From: Moritella marina ATCC 15381
GTDB taxonomy: Bacteria > Pseudomonadota > Gammaproteobacteria > Enterobacterales > Moritellaceae
DNA: 64,000 bases
Assembly (NCBI RefSeq): GCF_008931805.1
Contig: NZ_CP044399.1
Location: 1,798,001 to 1,862,000, forward strand
Reading direction: 5' to 3'
Every line of letters starts with the position of its first letter. The first letter of the stretch is position 1. This document shows positions 9,547 to 17,718 of the stretch, piece after piece. A program made the position numbers and the translations under genes. Under the pieces are notes generated by a model. The model worked only from the letters and a program-made list of their open reading frames with translations, was not told the DNA's origin and did not search any database.

Positions 9547-9689
9547 ATACCAATTCCTATAAATAACGGTGCAGAAAATGCTATCGCAAATAGACATGCC
9601 ATGGATGGCCTTGTCTAAGCGAACAGGGATGTCTTAAGCGGTTTACAGGAGCAATATCATTTTGAGTACTTAATTTTCGGCATTGGTAT
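9547..9689. repeat. Small inverted-repeat (MITE/REP-like) element between the two toxin-locus genes
   Basis: An imperfect 11-bp terminal repeat, ATACCAATTCC at 9547-9557 and its near-complement GGCATTGGTAT at 9679-9689 (10 of 11 match), encloses about 120 bp without a reading frame. The inside carries near-palindromic GCCATGGATGGC and GACAT...ATGTC motifs that I associate with short dispersed elements in marine gammaproteobacteria. The copy number cannot be judged from one window. Confidence 0.4.
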
Positions 9690-9721
9690 TATTCATATAC
9701 TTGTAATCATAAGGACATAAG

Positions 9722-12106
9722 ATGAAGGTTTTAAACCATTTTATTACTCTCAGTTTATTATTAAGTCTCAGTTTATTATTTAGCGTCAGCGTCAACGCAA
9801 CGGACTGGCTTAATTATTATAAGCTAGCACAACCTAAAAATTTACCAGATAGCGTAATTAAAAGCACAGTGTCCAATGATGGACAGACTTATTTAGTCTC
9901 GGGGATGTTGTTAGATTTAAGTACAATTTTAAATGATTATTCATTAACCACAGGGGCCAATAAACCCAATGCGATCGTGATTGTTGCAGACACACTCACT
10001 GTTACTGAAAGTGTAATCACCAACTTAACGAATCAGCGCTTATTTATATTTTCGAGAAACATTATCGGCAATAAAGCCGTCACATTAAATATAGATGCAA
10101 GAACGTCAAATTCAGTCAGTTTGGGGATATTTGCAAAAAACATTAATGATAATATCAACGTCATCACCCTACTCCCATCTAGCTATGAGTTTGATATTGC
10201 AATGCCGGTAACAGATGGTTTTGGTGAGATTTATACTATTACTGAAACGCTTTATAATAAGACAATTATAAAGAATGAAATCGACGGATTGATCGCGATA
10301 GACAGTGCTCCATACTTAGCCGTTTTTAATCATTCTTTTGATATGGCAGCTTCTATATTTGATAGCGATCCTGAGCTCAGTATTGCGATGCTTGATTGGG
10401 TTGAAAGCGTACTAAGGTTCATGCCTGCCACAATATCTGAAAACGTAGAATTAAAATCACTCTATTTACAAGTTTCAAACTTAAAGCAATTTATCCAATT
10501 ATCTTACAATAATCCCAATTATGTGCCGGGTTTAAATCACGATATGTATGAATATACCTATGCCAGTTATTTAGCTGCAATGGGCGCTTATGAAGATAAG
10601 TATCAGAACTATATTGATCGTAATATCGCGCTTGCAGATCGTAAACAGCTTGCCACTCTAATGCTTGAAGATTTACAAAGCGCCAGTAATGCTGAATTTG
10701 CGATTATTGAAAGGTCTGTTAATCAAGTCAATCAGTTAAGAGGATCCCTTATTAAGCAAACGACTAACTATCAAGGTCAAGATACCAATATACTTAAAGC
10801 TCAAATAGCGTTTAGGCAAGGTTTAGAGACTTTCGAAGACCGCGCTACCATACAAACTGTGTTTGATGTTGTCAGTGCAATAGCCAATGCAGGGACCGCT
10901 ATTGCAGGCTCTGCCGGCGGCGATCCAAGTGGTTTAATTAAATTCATCGCTACGCTACCGGATTTAGGCACAAAGGTAATCCTGCTGAAGAAAAAATTAG
11001 ACTATATTGCGAAAAAACAGCGTGAGATTCAAGAATCACTCGCTACTATCGATGCTTTCTCTAACGATGTTAAATATCAAGTAGTCGTAGATGACATCGC
11101 AAAATTCTATAATACAGTTCAACACACTGTACCGACATTGGAAGCATCGAACCTTGTGTGGGATGAATTTCTCATTGATGCTCGCGCTGACTTTGCGCCA
11201 GTGATAGGCGCAGGCGTGCCAGGGGCTACGCCATATCTTGCAGAACTAGAAAGGCTAGCAGCACAAGCAAAAGCGATATCAGCAACAGAAATTAACTTGG
11301 CGCAAGAGCTATCGAGACAAATTGATTTAAGGATCTCGAGCCAAGTCAATGCGGCGAATATTAATCGCGTATCCGCGCTTATTGCGTCAATTGATGACGA
11401 TACCAGTGCCACGAGCGCATTAGAAGACGCGTTTTTTAGAACCTTGAGTAACCTTAAGCGCCCTATGTTTATCGCAATTGCTAATTATCAATCAGCCTTT
11501 GCTTACTGGTCTTTAGAAGAGAGTATTGTCACGCCGTCGCTAAACAAATCATTTGCTGCTTATACCCGAGATCTTGCTTTTATGCGTGAACAAGAAGCTG
11601 CAAGTTTAGATCGGTTTTATCCTCGCCCACAAGACTTCTCGTCGATTAGTCATCACATTAGTGACATAGATAAGTTAGCCGAATTTAAAAATACCGGTAT
11701 TTTACATTTCACCTTACCCTTGAATAGTACCCTATTTGCAGATTTCGACAGAGTAAGGCTTGATGAAGCCAGTGTATTGATAGAAGGTACTGAATTACCG
11801 ACAGGTTTATATAATATTGACCTACTATCGAGTGGTACTTATCAAGATCGAAGGTATCAAGATAACTACACTTTTACAGCCATGCCATTGTTTAGAAGAA
11901 TTATTTACAATCTAGTTAATAGCCAAACACAAGAGGTAGACGTGCTCACAAATGGTGCGATAGCATCTGATTATGCGCTAAACTATTTTATGCCTACGCC
12001 TTTTACCACGTGGACAATAAAATTGAATAATTGGCAAGATATCGACCTTAGTACGATCGATAATATTAAAGTAAGCTTTTCTGGAAATGGTATTCCAAAT
12101 TTTTAG
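9722..12106 (+). CDS. Large secreted protein of unknown family; putative partner of the XaxA-like protein
   Basis: A 794-aa protein with a signal peptide (cleavage after about residue 26, VNA) and a good ribosome binding site (AAGGA). Three zones are visible. Residues 27-180 are beta-rich, with alternating hydrophobic patterns such as NAIVIVADTLTVTES and RLFIFSRNIIGN. Residues 190-640 are mostly long helices, broken at about 376-425 by an Ala/Gly-rich hydrophobic segment (VVSAIANAGTAIAGSAGG) like the head of alpha-pore-forming proteins. Residues 640-794 are beta-rich, ending DLSTIDNIKVSFSG, and could be a carbohydrate- or receptor-binding domain similar in style to the ends of Tc-toxin A subunits. 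XaxB-type partners are only about 350 aa, so this would be an enlarged or new type. The function is not established. Confidence 0.6.
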   Translation: MKVLNHFITLSLLLSLSLLFSVSVNATDWLNYYKLAQPKNLPDSVIKSTVSNDGQTYLVSGMLLDLSTILNDYSLTTGANKPNAIVIVADTLTVTESVITNLTNQRLFIFSRNIIGNKAVTLNIDARTSNSVSLGIFAKNINDNINVITLLPSSYEFDIAMPVTDGFGEIYTITETLYNKTIIKNEIDGLIAIDSAPYLAVFNHSFDMAASIFDSDPELSIAMLDWVESVLRFMPATISENVELKSLYLQVSNLKQFIQLSYNNPNYVPGLNHDMYEYTYASYLAAMGAYEDKYQNYIDRNIALADRKQLATLMLEDLQSASNAEFAIIERSVNQVNQLRGSLIKQTTNYQGQDTNILKAQIAFRQGLETFEDRATIQTVFDVVSAIANAGTAIAGSAGGDPSGLIKFIATLPDLGTKVILLKKKLDYIAKKQREIQESLATIDAFSNDVKYQVVVDDIAKFYNTVQHTVPTLEASNLVWDEFLIDARADFAPVIGAGVPGATPYLAELERLAAQAKAISATEINLAQELSRQIDLRISSQVNAANINRVSALIASIDDDTSATSALEDAFFRTLSNLKRPMFIAIANYQSAFAYWSLEESIVTPSLNKSFAAYTRDLAFMREQEAASLDRFYPRPQDFSSISHHISDIDKLAEFKNTGILHFTLPLNSTLFADFDRVRLDEASVLIEGTELPTGLYNIDLLSSGTYQDRRYQDNYTFTAMPLFRRIIYNLVNSQTQEVDVLTNGAIASDYALNYFMPTPFTTWTIKLNNWQDIDLSTIDNIKVSFSGNGIPNF

Positions 12107-12149
12107 CTTAGTCCTTACAGCAACCGTTATATAAGCCGTAGAAAGCAAA

Positions 12150-12181
12150 AAGCCGGTACTTAAATAAATAAGTACCGGCTT
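12150..12181 (-). terminator. Rho-independent terminator of tRNA-Ser
   Basis: A 13-bp perfect stem (AAGCCGGTACTTA) with a 6-nt loop; on the minus strand it is followed by TTTTGCTTT. It lies 12 bp beyond the 3' end of the tRNA. Confidence 0.8.
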
Positions 12182-12192
12182 CTCTATATAGA

Positions 12193-12283
12193 TGGCGGAG
12201 GAGGAGAGATTTGAACTCTCGAGGAGCTATTAACCCCTGCTGGTTTTCAAGACCAGTGCATTCGGCCACTCTGCCACCCCTCC
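12193..12283 (-). tRNA. tRNA-Ser (anticodon UGA)
   Basis: 91 nt including an encoded CCA. The acceptor stem is GGAGGGG paired with CTCCTCC (one G-T pair), with discriminator G. The anticodon arm CTGGT-CTTGAAAA-CCAG places TGA at 12247-12249 on the minus strand. A long variable arm is present, as expected for class II serine tRNAs, and the T arm is GAGAG-TTCAAAT-CTCTC. It reads UCN serine codons. A reading frame over it is an artefact. Confidence 0.97.
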
Positions 12284-12545
12284 GCAGCAATGAGGTAGAT
12301 AGTATATAAGCTTGCCTATCTTGTAAATATCAAAAACCTAATTAACCTAAACTGTTCATTACATGGTGCAATAAGATCTAATCATGGCGTAAATAAACAC
12401 AAAGTGATGATAAATCATTCACGTGCTATTTCGACTGAGTAATTCCCATCGTTAAGTATATTTACTGACTATTTGCACTGTTATCCGTATAATGCCCACA
12501 GTACTGTTATTTCAACATTATTATTTTAAATACAAAGAGAATCTC

Positions 12546-12905
12546 ATGACAGAAACAAATCCAATAATAACTAAATTCTTTGCTGACGTTAAACCTAACC
12601 AACAAGTTTGGGGCTTACAAGACAAAACAGGTGAAGATTGGGTTGTATGTGATTCAGTTAACTTCGAAAACACAGATGCAATGCCACTTTGGTCTTCAGA
12701 AGCACTTGCAAAAGTACATTGCAGTGAAGAATGGAAAGACTTCAAACCGACAGCTATCTCGATTGCTGACTTACTTGAATTTTGGATTGAAGATCTAAAC
12801 GAAGATAACGTTATCATTGGCCTTAACTGGGAATCAGAAGGCGAATGTGCCGAGCTTGAGCTAAATGATTTTACTCAGTCAGTTGTAGAAATCGAAAAGC
12901 TTTAA
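12546..12905 (+). CDS. DUF2750-like small acidic cytoplasmic protein
   Basis: 119 aa from the ATG at 12546. A longer frame opens at 12492, but its first 18 residues (MPTVLLFQHYYFKYKENL) look like translated leader, and a purine-rich AAAGAGAA site precedes 12546. The acidic protein contains VWGLQDKTGEDWVVC, MPLWSSEALAKVHCSEEWKDFKPTAIS and NVIIGLNWESEGECAEL. These resemble the DUF2750 family (YbjN/SUFU-like neighbourhood), for which no biochemical role is known to me. There is no signal peptide or membrane segment. A hairpin follows at 12934. Confidence 0.75.
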   Translation: MTETNPIITKFFADVKPNQQVWGLQDKTGEDWVVCDSVNFENTDAMPLWSSEALAKVHCSEEWKDFKPTAISIADLLEFWIEDLNEDNVIIGLNWESEGECAELELNDFTQSVVEIEKL

Positions 12906-12933
12906 TTCAGCTGTTCGGTTGACACAATAAATG

Positions 12934-12962
12934 AAGTGCTTAGCGTAACCCGTTAAGCACTT
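12934..12962 (+). terminator. Hairpin downstream of the DUF2750 gene
   Basis: A 12-bp stem (AAGTGCTTAGCG with CGTTAAGCACTT, one G-T pair) and a 5-nt loop, followed by ATTCCTCTCTT. The T-tract is weak. Confidence 0.5.
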
Positions 12963-13304
12963 ATTCCTCTCTTATTCTGCACTTAAGCGTTTGCCCAAAT
13001 CAGCTAATCAAGCATCCTCAAAAATACACAACACATGAAGCACTACAGTACTTTATACAGTAATATATAATACGTGTTTCAACATCATTAAATACCATAA
13101 TTCAACCATTTTTATAACCCGTGAAAATTAGCCATTCCTGATTGAAAATTCGATCTGTTGTACTTACTATATAGCCCAGAATCGTTATTTAATTAAAAAT
13201 AACAGCGACTCTTATCAGTATTACTAAAAATATCTGTATTACCAAAATACCAAAAGTAACGATATTACTAAAGTATCGCTACTACCAACAAAAATGAGTA
13301 TCTT
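12963..13304. other. Non-coding spacer with degenerate short repeats
   Basis: No gene was seen in this 342-bp AT-rich stretch. Its last 80 bp hold about four degenerate copies of a TATTACTAAA/TATTACCAAA unit at roughly 16-22 bp spacing (13216-13287), one of which forms CGATA...TATCG. These may be operator-like half sites or chance AT-rich repetition. Confidence 0.35.
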
Positions 13305-13703
13305 ATGAAATTTTCAGGGTTTATTTTATCAGCTGTCGTACTTGTTAGTTCAGCGTCATACAGTGTCGATGTAGCCGCTGCACGTATTACCGACAACGGT
13401 ATTTGTAAAGCAGCATTAGCGTTAACACTAAACAAATCGCCAAAAGCAATCAACGCTGTTGGTTTGCAGGGTCCGAAGGTTTTATTATCACTTAAAAATA
13501 AGAACAAGGATAAATGGGAATACAGCTGCCGAGTAAACAAGAGAACCGTTGATCTTGATGCAAGAAAAAGACGTCAAGATGCATTCGTTGATGGCGTGAT
13601 CAGCTATGATGTACTACGTGGTAAGCAGAAGGTAGCTGTAACACGTGACAAGAAAGCAAGTGGTGTTACCCGTAAAACGTACCGTTTTGAAGAATTAAGA
13701 TAA
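13305..13703 (+). CDS. Small basic secreted protein, unknown family
   Basis: 132 aa with a clear signal peptide (MKFSGFILSAVVLVSSASYS, cleavage near residue 20-25), so probably periplasmic. The mature part is strongly basic, rich in Lys and Arg (KNKNKDKWEYSCRVNKR, DARKRRQD), with two cysteines about 50 residues apart that could form a disulfide. It ends at a strong bidirectional hairpin. I do not recognise the family. Both neighbours point elsewhere and give no clue to its role. Confidence 0.7.
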   Translation: MKFSGFILSAVVLVSSASYSVDVAAARITDNGICKAALALTLNKSPKAINAVGLQGPKVLLSLKNKNKDKWEYSCRVNKRTVDLDARKRRQDAFVDGVISYDVLRGKQKVAVTRDKKASGVTRKTYRFEELR

Positions 13704-13707
13704 GTCG

Positions 13708-13737
13708 ATTGAGCACGTTAATCATAACGTGCTCAAT
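13708..13737. terminator. Bidirectional hairpin between convergent genes
   Basis: A 13-bp perfect stem (ATTGAGCACGTTA) with a 4-nt loop ATCA, placed between the small secreted protein gene (+) and the YdjM-like gene (-). Confidence 0.65.
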
Positions 13738-13769
13738 ATTCACAAAACTAGAATGAGTTAGAGTGAGGG

Positions 13770-14477
13770 CTAAACCAAACTAAACCAGCTAAAATTAGAC
13801 CAATCCCCGAGCATATCAAGTGTATCCTCGAGCTCTGGTGTTGTGTTCCACAGAAACCCTACCGCGATCATCATCGCTAACATCAAGAGTTTACTGTCCA
13901 AATCAACCAACTTCAACGCCGTACCAAATGACCGTTTGATTCTTATATTGCGTAAGTCGACACTGTATATTTCATCTAACAATAAATGAATCAAGCCACC
14001 TAAAAATACAAAGCCGCCTGACAACCAAGCAAGACTATCTGCCTTACTTGAATCGATACCATCAACGTTAGCGATGATTTTAGTCATCGTTAGTCCGCAT
14101 AACGCTAGAAATAATAATGAATGACAGCTGCCTCGGTGTACCGTTAAACGTTCAAAAACAGTCCTAAGTCCATACTTCATCACAAGGTAAGTCACAAGCG
14201 GTATACCTATCACTTTAAAAAAACTCAGTTCCCCAATATCCTCATCAATAATGTAACGCATGATGATCAAAATAATCGCAAAAGAAAACAGGTTAAAAAT
14301 GGTATCGAGCGAAGTCGAATTATCAGAATCGATATCTGGTAACAAACCGCCCATTGTGCCTAAGAACCAAAGCCAAACAGCAGTATTAAGATCAATATGC
14401 CCCGCTGCAACCAAAGTAGCAGAAGATAACCCTGTTAATAGCGCTGCTACATTTAAGTGTGTATTAAAATTTGCCAT
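13770..14477 (-). CDS. YdjM-like inner-membrane metal-dependent hydrolase
   Basis: A 235-aa protein with about five to six transmembrane helices and the YdjM/DUF457 (PF04307) signature: an early His (NTHLN), GGLLPDIDSD, HRGSCHS and GLIHLLLDEIYS. These His and Asp residues are thought to bind a metal. E. coli YdjM is SOS-induced; no LexA box was recognised upstream here. It is monocistronic, convergent with the small secreted protein gene, and divergent from the 59-aa membrane protein gene about 90 bp away. Confidence 0.85.
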   Translation of the reverse strand: MANFNTHLNVAALLTGLSSATLVAAGHIDLNTAVWLWFLGTMGGLLPDIDSDNSTSLDTIFNLFSFAIILIIMRYIIDEDIGELSFFKVIGIPLVTYLVMKYGLRTVFERLTVHRGSCHSLLFLALCGLTMTKIIANVDGIDSSKADSLAWLSGGFVFLGGLIHLLLDEIYSVDLRNIRIKRSFGTALKLVDLDSKLLMLAMMIAVGFLWNTTPELEDTLDMLGDWSNFSWFSLV

Positions 14478-14565
14478 TACGGCCTTTATTTATAGAGTTT
14501 AATGCTGTTATTATATGATAAGTAAGCAACTTATATTCAAATATAATCACTGAAATGGAATTATT

Positions 14566-14745
14566 ATGTTTAAAATTATAGCAATCGCGTTAATCGGTTT
14601 TGGTATTTACCTTGGTATTAACTATACCGACGAAATTAACAGCGTTGTTGAGAGTGATGGCTTTGAACAAGTGCAAGAAAAACTCGGCGAGCTTTTTGAA
14701 AATAAAGACGCAATCATAGAAAAAATTGAAGAGATTAAAGGCTAA
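14566..14745 (+). CDS. 59-aa single-pass membrane protein
   Basis: An ATG at 14566 follows a GGAA site at normal spacing and opens a 59-codon frame ending at 14745. The protein starts MFKIIAIALIGFGIYLGINY (one transmembrane helix, residues 1-20) and continues as an acidic, amphipathic helix (EQVQEKLGELFENKDAIIEKIEEIKG). Codon use and the hydrophobic-to-charged layout support a real gene. A weak hairpin (14765-14796) follows. The function is unknown; it may be a small accessory membrane protein. Confidence 0.65.
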   Translation: MFKIIAIALIGFGIYLGINYTDEINSVVESDGFEQVQEKLGELFENKDAIIEKIEEIKG

Positions 14746-14764
14746 ATAAGCATGTGAATATCGA

Positions 14765-14796
14765 AAATGGGCCCGTTACGCTAACATGACCCATTT
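14765..14796 (+). terminator. Weak hairpin after the 59-aa gene
   Basis: AAATGGG and CCCATTT enclose an internal GTTA-CGC-TAAC hairpin; no long T-tract follows. Confidence 0.4.
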
Positions 14797-14842
14797 AACT
14801 CGATTTATTATCGATGGTTAACGGACTATCGTTATTTCAGTG

Positions 14843-15652
14843 CTATTTGTTTAATACGAACTCTTCAATAACAAGTGCTACGCCATCATCATTATGGTGG
14901 GCAGTAATGTGGTTAGCAATGGCTTTAATGTCATCACTTGCATTATCCATCGCGACACCTAAACCTGCATACTCTAGCATTTGTTTATCGTTACCCGCAT
15001 CACCCATACAAATCACTTCGTCTGCGTTAATACCAAATTGATCGGCAATTGCTTTCACACCGATACCTTTGTGACTGTCGTTATGCAAGAATTCTAAGAA
15101 AAACGGTGCGCTTTGCAAAATGTTGTATTGCTGATAAATATCTGCTGGTAATTGCGCAATCGCTGCAGACAATGTTGCCGGCTCATCGATCATCATCACT
15201 TTTAAGATTTGTTCATCATCGCTTAAAGTACTAAAATCCACTTCCGTGATAGCCAGACCATTAATTTTCGCTTCATGATCGGTATAGTAATTATGTTTCG
15301 GCGTGATCAATCCTGCTTTTAATGAAAATGCATGAACATGCACACCCAATTTACCAGCTAATTCAGCTAATCTTTTGGCATCAACACCCGTCACTGTTTG
15401 GCTGCGTAGTAATTGCTTATCAGCTACCTGGTACACTAAGCTGCCATTATAACAAGCAACGTAATCTTCTTCACCAGTCAAGCCTAACTCTTCCAATGCC
15501 CAATTCATGCCCTCTAACGGACGGCCTGAAGCAAGCACGACACGTGTACCCTGTGCGACAGCAGCAAGGATAGCTTGCTTATTACGGGGAGAAATAGCAC
15601 CTTCAGCATTAAGTAAAGTACCATCCATATCTAACGCGATTAATTTATACAT
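14843..15652 (-). CDS. yidA: HAD-IIB sugar phosphatase YidA
   Basis: A 269-aa Cof-type phosphatase that acts in the cytoplasm on sugar phosphates and related small phosphates. HAD motif I is DMDGTLL with the nucleophile at Asp8 and the acid/base at Asp10. Motif II is ASGRP, and motif IV is GDAGNDKQMLEYAG with the metal-binding acids. The C2B cap lies between them. The alignment to E. coli YidA is close throughout, for example QILKVMMIDEPATL, SAPFFLEFL and GVAMDNA. It is monocistronic on this strand. Confidence 0.93.
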   Translation of the reverse strand: MYKLIALDMDGTLLNAEGAISPRNKQAILAAVAQGTRVVLASGRPLEGMNWALEELGLTGEEDYVACYNGSLVYQVADKQLLRSQTVTGVDAKRLAELAGKLGVHVHAFSLKAGLITPKHNYYTDHEAKINGLAITEVDFSTLSDDEQILKVMMIDEPATLSAAIAQLPADIYQQYNILQSAPFFLEFLHNDSHKGIGVKAIADQFGINADEVICMGDAGNDKQMLEYAGLGVAMDNASDDIKAIANHITAHHNDDGVALVIEEFVLNK

Positions 15653-15779
15653 ACAACCTCAGGAAATTACGAGCAATAACATTGTGGTTATATTACAACA
15701 AAGAGGTAGAGTGTTCAGTGGTAAATACAAAATACACCAGTCACATCACATTTTATTGTAATTAACACACATAAAAAAA

Positions 15780-15809
15780 CGCTGATATCGAGTTCCCTCA
15801 ATACCAGCG
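15780..15809 (-). terminator. Rho-independent terminator of the cold-shock-domain gene
   Basis: On the minus strand a 13-bp stem with two wobble pairs and a GGAA tetraloop is followed by seven T. It serves the gene at 15846-16520. Confidence 0.85.
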
Positions 15810-15845
15810 CTTATATTTAAATCATGTCACACAGACGATATGATG

Positions 15846-16520
15846 CTATGACATTGATAATGTTGATAATGCGAACAGAGCACCTACAATCACGACACCA
15901 GCAGCGATTAATCGCGGATTAGATTTACGTAATTGTTTTGCTTTCGCTTTAATTTCAGTATTATTTACACGCTGAAACTGCCCTGCTACGGCTGTAACCT
16001 TGGCTTCAATGATCTCTACAGATTCTGCACATTCCGTATCAATATTACACGGAACATCTTCTGTAACTAATGCAAAGTCACCACTAAATGAATGCATTGT
16101 GAAATCTTCACCACCTTCAGAGAAGGTAACCTTTTCCACATTTGTATTTAAAATAGCATTACAACCTATGTCTGCCGCCAACTGTTTAATGTGGCTACGA
16201 CCTTCGTTTTGATCTTTAAAGAAACGTGTGCTCAGTGTATGTCTTGCAACAACATACCCGTATCTTGGTTGATTGCTTTTCGCTGTGAAAAAAGCAACTA
16301 ACTGTTTTTTAAAGTTAACATCCGGTACGTGTACTTGTTTTGCAGCAAGGCCTTTTGGTGTTTCTGTTGGTTCAAATTCAACAACAACATCCTTCACCAA
16401 TTTAGATTCATTGGCTTTATCGAGCAAGCTCGACACATGTAAGAAATAACTCTCGCCATCATCGCCACAAATAAAACCAAACTTCTTTGCAGAAATGTAC
16501 GATATAATTTTTCCTTTCAC
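15846..16520 (-). CDS. Cold-shock-domain protein with C-terminal membrane anchor
   Basis: 224 aa. Residues 1-65 are a cold-shock/OB domain ([30 protein letters not shown], with RNP1-like KFGFI and RNP2-like YFLHV), so nucleic-acid binding is expected. A middle region of about 110 residues ([43 protein letters not shown]) is not assigned. The protein ends in a positive patch ([15 protein letters not shown]) and one hydrophobic helix, placing the C-terminus in the membrane. Cold-shock domains joined to DUF1294 membrane domains are known, but this arrangement is different. It lies 34 bp upstream-to-downstream with def and may share its transcript. Confidence 0.78.
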   Translation of the reverse strand: MKGKIISYISAKKFGFICGDDGESYFLHVSSLLDKANESKLVKDVVVEFEPTETPKGLAAKQVHVPDVNFKKQLVAFFTAKSNQPRYGYVVARHTLSTRFFKDQNEGRSHIKQLAADIGCNAILNTNVEKVTFSEGGEDFTMHSFSGDFALVTEDVPCNIDTECAESVEIIEAKVTAVAGQFQRVNNTEIKAKAKQLRKSNPRLIAAGVVIVGALFALSTLSMS

Positions 16521-16554
16521 TTAACTTAGCTCCTTCAGTCTTTCGCAGACCTTA

Positions 16555-17058
16555 TTAGTCCATTTCTTTGATTGTTTTTTTAACTTTCTTTAATGCCATT
16601 TTCTTTTTCAACGGCGATAGATAATCAATAAAAAGCGTGCCTTTAAGATGATCAATCTCGTGTTGCATTGCAATTGCTAAGAAGCCATCGTCATTAATCT
16701 CAACTGCGTTGCCTTCACGATCCAATGCCGTTACTTTCACTTTTGTATAACGTGCAACATCAGCATAGTAGCCAGGAATTGATAAACACCCTTCTTGACC
16801 CGATTCGATGTTTTCACCTTCAACAACAACTGGGTTGATTAATACCATAGGCTCATCACGACCCTCTGAAATATCAATAACAACAACAGCTTCTTTACGA
16901 CCAACTTGCGTTGAAGCAAGACCAATACCGTCGTCTGTTTTGTACATAGTATCAAGCATGTCATCGATCAATGTTTGTACTGTACTTACATCCGTTACTT
17001 GTTCAGCTGGTATCTCTAATTTTTTGTTTGGTGCCGTAAGAATTGTTAATACTGCCAT
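16555..17058 (-). CDS. def: Peptide deformylase (second type, away from fmt)
   Basis: A 167-aa metalloenzyme that removes the N-formyl group from new proteins. Motif 1 reads GIGLASTQVG instead of the common GxGLAAPQ/ATQ, motif 2 is EGCLSIP with the metal ligand Cys91, and motif 3 is QHEIDHLKG with His133, Glu134 and His137. It is complete and should be active. It is not in the usual def-fmt-rsmB neighbourhood, so it is likely an additional copy in this genome. It is followed by the membrane cold-shock-domain gene, suggesting a joint transcript. Confidence 0.93.
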   Translation of the reverse strand: MAVLTILTAPNKKLEIPAEQVTDVSTVQTLIDDMLDTMYKTDDGIGLASTQVGRKEAVVVIDISEGRDEPMVLINPVVVEGENIESGQEGCLSIPGYYADVARYTKVKVTALDREGNAVEINDDGFLAIAMQHEIDHLKGTLFIDYLSPLKKKMALKKVKKTIKEMD

Positions 17059-17326
17059 AAGTCTCTGAATCCCAGTTTTTGTTAATTTTTACAAACGTGT
17101 GCAATTTAAGCGCCGCATTATAGCCCATAATTGACCTAGGTTTCTAGTTGATATATCTCCTTAACGTAGAGATATTTGAAACTTATGTATATTTCTTTCA
17201 CATAGATGGCAAATATGCGCGTTAACAGCCTGTTTTTTTGGCTATTAACATTTTCTATCCGGACTTTTTAACTAAACTTAATCGTATTACCTCAATATCG
17301 TATTGATCATAAACAGGCCGTGATAA

Positions 17327-17360
17327 AAAGGATTAATCCCATCGTGGCGATTAATCCTTT
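17327..17360 (-). terminator. Rho-independent terminator of the csp gene
   Basis: A 12-bp perfect stem (AAAGGATTAATC) and 10-nt loop; on the minus strand it runs into TTTTTATC. It starts about 28 bp after the csp stop codon. Confidence 0.85.
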
Positions 17361-17387
17361 AGCTAGTAACTGCGAGTAATAGCGATC

Positions 17388-17591
17388 TTAAATAGCGGTT
17401 ACATTAGTAGCACATGGTCCTTTCTGACCGCTACCTACTTCAAATTCAACTTTTTGGCCGTCTTCTAATGTGGCATAACCTGATGTTTGAATTTCGGAAT
17501 GGTGTACAAACAAATCATTACCGCCTTCGTCAGGGGTGATAAAGCCAAAACCTTTGTCTGCATTAAACCACTTAACTGTACCTCGACTCAT
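17388..17591 (-). CDS. CspA-family cold-shock protein
   Basis: 67 aa from the ATG at 17591. A GTG six codons earlier is in frame but lies inside the GAAGTGAAGGA ribosome binding site, so it is rejected. The single OB domain has RNP1 KGFGFI and RNP2 LFVHH. It acts as an RNA chaperone that melts structured mRNA, especially at low temperature. The end [10 protein letters not shown] is typical of the group. About 200 bp of AT-rich leader lies upstream, in keeping with the long 5' untranslated regions of cold-inducible csp genes; no exact cold box was identified. Confidence 0.93.
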   Translation of the reverse strand: MSRGTVKWFNADKGFGFITPDEGGNDLFVHHSEIQTSGYATLEDGQKVEFEVGSGQKGPCATNVTAI

Positions 17592-17689
17592 AACGTATTT
17601 TTCCTTCACTTCTTTTACATTCGAATTAAGCTTAGTTGAGAGCGGTATTTTGTCCAGTTTACTAATTTAAAGTAGCGTAAAGCTCAGTA

Positions 17690-17718
17690 TTGAACCAACC
17701 ATTTAGTGGTACTATAAT
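17690..17718 (+). promoter_or_regulatory. Strong sigma-70-like promoter
   Basis: -35 TTGAAC at 17690-17695, a 17-bp spacer and a perfect -10 TATAAT at 17713-17718. It points right, away from csp, although both flanking genes are on the minus strand. Its product would be a short transcript over 17725-17890. Confidence 0.6.

Noticed and set aside
12108-12290. A 60-codon minus-strand frame
   Set aside because: It is the tRNA-Ser gene and its terminator read as protein.
17221-17249. Hairpin GTTAACAGCC / GGCTATTAAC as a terminator
   Set aside because: The T-run is in the loop, not after the stem, and no gene ends there.
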